A stretch of 64,000 nucleotides of DNA, taken from positions 1 through 64,000 of the forward strand of contig QANY01013763.1 in assembly GCA_003255025.1 (NCBI GenBank), written 5' to 3'. The translations under genes and the position numbers were made by a program. Below the pieces are notes generated by a model. It searched no databases. It worked only from the letters and a program-made list of their open reading frames with translations, and was not told the origin of the DNA. The DNA comes from Datisca glomerata. Lineage: Eukaryota > Streptophyta > Magnoliopsida > Cucurbitales > Datiscaceae. Position 1 is the stretch's first letter, and every line of letters begins with the position of its first letter. Below are positions 59,592 through 64,000 of the stretch, piece by piece.

Positions 59592-62500
59592 ATGAGAAGC
59601 TCCTGGTTCAATAAAATTCGTGTGATCCTTGGCCCCAGGAAGCCACTCAGCTGGTTATTTCTGTGCCTTATTAGTATCCTTGCGTTAGGTGCAGTCTTAA
59701 GATCGTCTTATTTGAATGTCTTTGATTCCATTAATGCGACACCGGGATCTGACATTTATACAAAATATAGAAGTATAAAGGAGCAGGCTAGTATTGATTA
59801 TTTGGATTTGAGTTCTCTCGCTTTGCAATCTAAATGGGAAAGAGAGCTACCCCTCTGTGGAAAAGAAAGAGAAAACCATGTGCCATGTTACAATGTTTCA
59901 GCAAATTTAATTGCTGGATTTCAAGATGGAGAGGAGTTTGATAGGCATTGTGAAGTACCTAGAGAAGCAGAGCAGTGTTTGGTTCGCCCTCCAAAGGATT
60001 ATAAGATCCCCCTGAGGTGGCCAGCTGGCAAGGATGTGATATGGAGTGGAAATGTTAAGATAACAAAAGACCAGTTTCTTTCTTCTGGGAGCATGACAAA
60101 GAGGTACTTAAGCAAGCCCAGCAAAGCATTGCATTTAAGTTCAAAGCTCAAATTAATTTTTCGTTTATGATCAGTGACTTGGTTATGCAGAGTTATTTTA
60201 CTTTTTTGAATTGAATGTCTAGGTTGATGTTACTAGAAGAGAATCAAATTGCTTTTCATTCAGAAGATGGATTGATCTTTGATGGCGTCAAAGATTACTC
60301 TCGTCAAATTGCAGAGATGATAGGATTAGGAAGCGACTCTGAATTTCTTCAAGCTGGTGTAAGTCTTATTAACATCTTATAACTACTGCACTCTCTCACC
60401 ATATCTTGAGGACTGTGGTTCTTCTATTAGGTACAATAGTATTTAATGATATAGTCAAGTACTTATGGTTTTAGTGTGTAGGATTACCTTACGAACAGGA
60501 GCTCTGATCTTACCTTTTCTTGTTTTTTTTGTTTTTATCTTGATTGAATTCCACTTCAACAATTCTATGAATGAATCCACATCTTTATATACCTTAATTA
60601 CAGGTTCACACAGTGTTAGATATTGGCTGCGGATTCGGTAGCTTCGGCGCTCATTTAGTATCTCTCAAGGTTATGGCTATTTGTATTGCGGCATATGAGG
60701 CAACTGGTAGCCAAGTCCAATTGGCACTCGAGAGAGGTCTTCCAGCCATGCTTGGCAGCTTTAACGCTAGACAGCTTCCATACCCAGCATTGTCATTTGA
60801 CATGGTTCACTGTGCTCAATGTGGCGTTGTTTGGGACGATAAAGGTACTTTTTGGGCAATACTAGAAATGTTTCTTCTATTGGTTGTTTCCTATACAATG
60901 AAATGGAATAGTAAGACAGACTTTGATGTGTGTAAATGACGCAGCTCACCCATCCCACTACATATAGACATGTGTCTAAGTATTCAAACTAAAGACAGGA
61001 ATGCATGTACGCATGAGTTACTGGACACTTAGGTTAGATGCGTTGTATGATTTACTTTGAATCAAATTACATGTAATGCTTGATAAATCATTAAATGGAA
61101 GCACACTGTGTTCATCAATTATATTTGTGAATTTCTCCAGTCAAGTTGTTGAATGACAAACACTTTATGAACAGGTGGAAAGTTCCTTATTGAAGTTGAC
61201 CGGGTACTCAAGCCTGGGGGTTATTTTGTTTTGACCTCTCCAACAAGCAAGCCACATGGGAGTTCAGCAAACACGAAGACAAGCACGTTGGCACCAACGG
61301 AAGATTTGATCCAGGGAATCTGTTGGAGTCTTCTATCGCAGCAGGATGAAACTTTTATCTGGCAGAAAACAACAGATGTGAATTGCTATGGATCACGGTA
61401 AGAACAGTTTTATATAATTTCCTTTTTGGACCGGTCCAGCTTTCATTGAAAGCACCCTAATTTTGTATTTCCTCGTGACATTTATTTAGTTTTAATTCAA
61501 AATTCCATATCTATCTCTTTCGAATTGACAGCTTATTGCCTGAACTTTAGTAATGCTTCTCTTATTTCTTCCACTGTAGCAAACAGGGTGCTCTACCTCT
61601 TTGTAAAGATGGTCAAGATACTCAATCATACTATCAGCCTCTTGTATCATGCATAAGTGGAACCACTAGCAAACGGTGGATACCTATCCAGAAGAGGTCC
61701 TTAGGTTCCCAGTTGAATTCCACTGAGATTGAAGTTCATGGAAAGTATTTATCCATCATGTTTTCTGACTTGTTATATAGTTAGCGTTTATTTCAGTTCC
61801 ATTATGGGGCAATTCTTTTCATCTTTGATTTTTTTTAAATGTTATATCCGCTGAGACATTATATATTCAGTTTGGTTGGCTCTCCTGCATACTGATCCCC
61901 TTTACTTTTGCAGGTGTTCAGCCTGAAGATTTCTTTGACGACCTAGAGTTTTGGAGATCAGCTTTGAAAAATTATTGGTCATTACTTACACCCTTAATTT
62001 TCTCAGACCATCCAAAAAGGCCAGGCGATGAAGACCCGTTACCTCCGTATAATATGATACGCAATGTCATGGACATGAATGGTCATTATGGGGGCCTAAA
62101 CTCTGCGTTTTGGGGGGAGAAGAAATCAGTATGGGTGATGAACGTCGTACCTGTTGGGTCTCCTAATACTCTTCCTCTCATACTTGACCAAGGTTTTGCT
62201 GGAGTATTGCATGATTGGTACGTTTCTGTTACTTTAAAAGTTTCTGTTGTGAAGTTGATGAGAACATGTCAGGTTTAAATGATTCAGCCTGCTGAGTTAT
62301 GCTGATAAATTTGCAAAGTTTTGCCCGGAATTTTGTCTTGAAAATGATCATTAATGAAATCATATCCCCCAAATTTGCTATTATTTTTTAGAGCCCTTTT
62401 AATGTTAGTCAATTTTCTCTGATTTTTAAATATCATGCCGGTAACCTGTGAAGGATGACTTGACATTGTATTGAAACATTACTATAGCAGCATATCGAAT

Positions 62501-63202
62501 ATCAGCTCCCTGCATGGTGTAAATATAATTTTCCTTGTTTCTTGATATTAATATATGATATTTCGCATTCAAAATACCTATTTGTTATTTTTTTGGAAAT
62601 TTTACTTGGCAGCTAGCATGCATGCATTTGGTTTATAGGGACACATAGAACTTAGTATAAGGTCAATTGCTCGCATTTTTCGGCTCTATCCTACATAAAA
62701 GTTCTCTCTGTTTATCGTTGTATAGGTGTGAACCTTTCCCCACTTACCCACGAACATATGATATGGTACATGCGAATGGACTCCTTTCACATCCATCTTT
62801 AGAGAGGTGCGGCATGATGGACTTATTATTGGAGATGGATCGGATACTTCGTCCTGAGGTATCTAGTCATTCTTAATTTTGTTAACTTTATTAGAAGTCA
62901 AGTCAACTTAATTTGTTCTTTTTGTTTTTCTTTGGGCATGCCCACCTGAGCTTGTGAGTTGATGTTCTCTTGTTGTATGTAGTTATTTTTATGTTGTAGT
63001 GCTCCAATTTCTTCATTATTTGAAGAAATTGCCATTTATGGTTACTTTTCAGGGATGGGTTGTTCTCAGTGATAGTGTGAAAGTTATAGAGATGGCGCGC
63101 ACGCTGGCGACTCAAATTCGTTGGGAAGCAAGGGTGATAGATCTTCAGAGCGGAAGTGACCAACGGCTACTTGTTTGCCAGAAACCATTTTTAAAGAAGT
63201 GA
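59592..63202 (+). CDS. Putative S-adenosylmethionine-dependent pectin methyltransferase, QUA2-like (DUF248), 8 coding exons
   Basis: This is a member of the plant PMT family (Methyltransf_29/DUF248), closest by eye to Arabidopsis QUASIMODO2-LIKE proteins. Those are thought to methyl-esterify homogalacturonan in the Golgi. Exons: 59,592-60,103; 60,223-60,358; 60,604-60,844; 61,175-61,397; 61,580-61,740; 61,914-62,217; 62,726-62,858; 63,053-63,202. Total is 1,860 nt, 619 residues (family ~600-680). Residues ~19-36 form one membrane anchor, making a type II protein with the catalytic part in the lumen. Motif [13 protein letters not shown] lies at about 220-231, followed by FDMVHCAQC and [12 protein letters not shown]; the second half has [21 protein letters not shown] and RPEGWVVLSD. 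All introns are GT-AG except the one at 61,741-61,913, which begins GAAAGT and must be spliced as GA-AG to keep frame. The start ATG matches the MRSxW start of the family. Confidence 0.93.
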
Positions 63203-64000
63203 TCGATTTTCCCCAAAGTGGTTTCTGACACGCTTCCTCGGTAATTTCTTAAATCTTCCCGTTTTCTTAAAACCAAATGTTCAATGGCTAGTGTAATGGG
63301 TGAGATGCTTGGTTTAGGTTCTGATTGAAAGCGGGCTTTTTTTTCTTTGTGGGTGATTGAAAGTGGTTTGCTTCGCAAACCGTTGTTCGATTGCATTAAG
63401 AAATACTTAAAATCTCTCCCCTTTCTGAGCTGAGATATAAACAAACGTGCTAATATGGTCTCCTAGATAATAGTTAGCAAAGTTCTGGTATGAAAATGGT
63501 ATCGTCCCAGATGACCTAGACGTTGTTGTTTGTTGTTGATGCAGGGAATGAATTAATACAAAAATGCAAGTACGCGTAATTTACGCGCAGAGCGTAATGG
63601 ACGCGACGTGACGATGTCCACATTGGACGTTATTAGACATTTGGAAGTTGTAGATTAACAGGTTTTCCACAAAAGTCCAAGCAATTCATTTTTGCCCCAT
63701 TGTAGAAATTCATTATTTCATTTTTTTTGCTTCTTTATTTTTCTATCTTCATTAATTTTGATATTGAAACTTTGTTCTTGTCCAAAAACAGTCACTGAGT
63801 TTATCAGAAGAATGTCAAATGACCACGATTTGTAAAGAGTCTCTCTCTCTCTCTGTTTGTGTGTTCGTAGTGGTTATTGATTTTGCAATTAAGAGTGGTT
63901 ATATATGGAGTTGAGCTATGTGTGTGTGTGTTCATAGTGGTGAGTTGGCCTCACTGGCACCAATTTACAGGACAGTTCCGTATAAACTGGACCTGAAAAT
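63203..64000. other. 3' UTR and downstream DNA of the methyltransferase gene
   Basis: After the stop at 63,200-63,202 the sequence is plausible 3' UTR. No clear AATAAA was fixed as the poly-A signal. Short TC and TG microsatellites occur at 63,840-63,855 and 63,920-63,931. No further gene begins before the window ends. Confidence 0.5.

Noticed and set aside
1..64000. CRISPR arrays, bacterial operons or a new defence system
   Set aside because: The repeats are plant satellites and transposon parts, genes have plant introns, and nothing in the window resembles a prokaryotic system.

Overview
The window is AT-rich plant nuclear DNA, most likely from a eudicot. It carries two intact-looking multi-exon genes with plant GT-AG introns, set in dense, old transposable-element debris. 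Nothing bacterial, no CRISPR array and no recognisable tRNA or rRNA gene was seen. The two host genes are both on the + strand. The first is a plastidial (L-type) alpha-glucan phosphorylase, PHS1-like, at 20,202-26,761 with 15 coding exons and 957 codons. The second is a Golgi-type DUF248 putative pectin methyltransferase of the QUASIMODO2-LIKE group at 59,592-63,202 with 8 coding exons and 619 codons. Both exon sets sum to a multiple of three and read without stops. The methyltransferase needs one non-canonical GA-AG intron to stay in frame.

Layout. 1-3.3 kb: TTC-rich and palindromic tandem repeats and anonymous AT-rich DNA. 3.8-9.75 kb: an old CACTA (En/Spm) element on the minus strand, with TNP2-like and Transposase_24-like remnants. 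It is split by a well-preserved 2.9-kb non-autonomous CACTA at 4,260-7,194 with 12-bp terminal repeats and a TCT target duplication. 10.1-18.7 kb: a scrambled, decayed endogenous pararetrovirus (Caulimoviridae) made of two head-to-head arms. It keeps an intergenic promoter, an initiator-Met-tRNA primer site, movement, coat, zinc-finger and RNase H remnants and a downstream ORF of unknown function. The RT catalytic core was not found. 19.3-19.7 kb: a ~40-bp minisatellite with TGACGTCA palindromes upstream of the phosphorylase gene.

28.35-32.47 kb: a second decayed CACTA in + orientation. 33.9-34.7 kb: a gypsy pol-tail and LTR-like fragment. 35.0-44.65 kb: a full-length but dead Ty1/copia retrotransposon with ~1.9-kb LTRs, AAAAG target duplications, a primer site and a polypurine tract. 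48.8-53.3 kb: a graveyard of a copia RNase H and LTR, a LINE RT fragment, a gypsy LTR and a minus-strand gypsy gag. 54.85-55.93 kb: a ~1.1-kb near-perfect inverted repeat. 57.4-58.0 kb: three adjacent small hairpin elements. 58.57-63.2 kb: promoter, uORF-rich leader and coding exons of the methyltransferase.

The two host genes have unrelated jobs (plastid starch metabolism and Golgi pectin methylation), and nothing suggests they act together. I see no evidence of a new defence or mobile system. The points most worth checking are the GA-AG intron, the scrambled viral locus with its unknown ORF, the long hairpin, and the CT microsatellite that forms the polypyrimidine tract of a phosphorylase intron.
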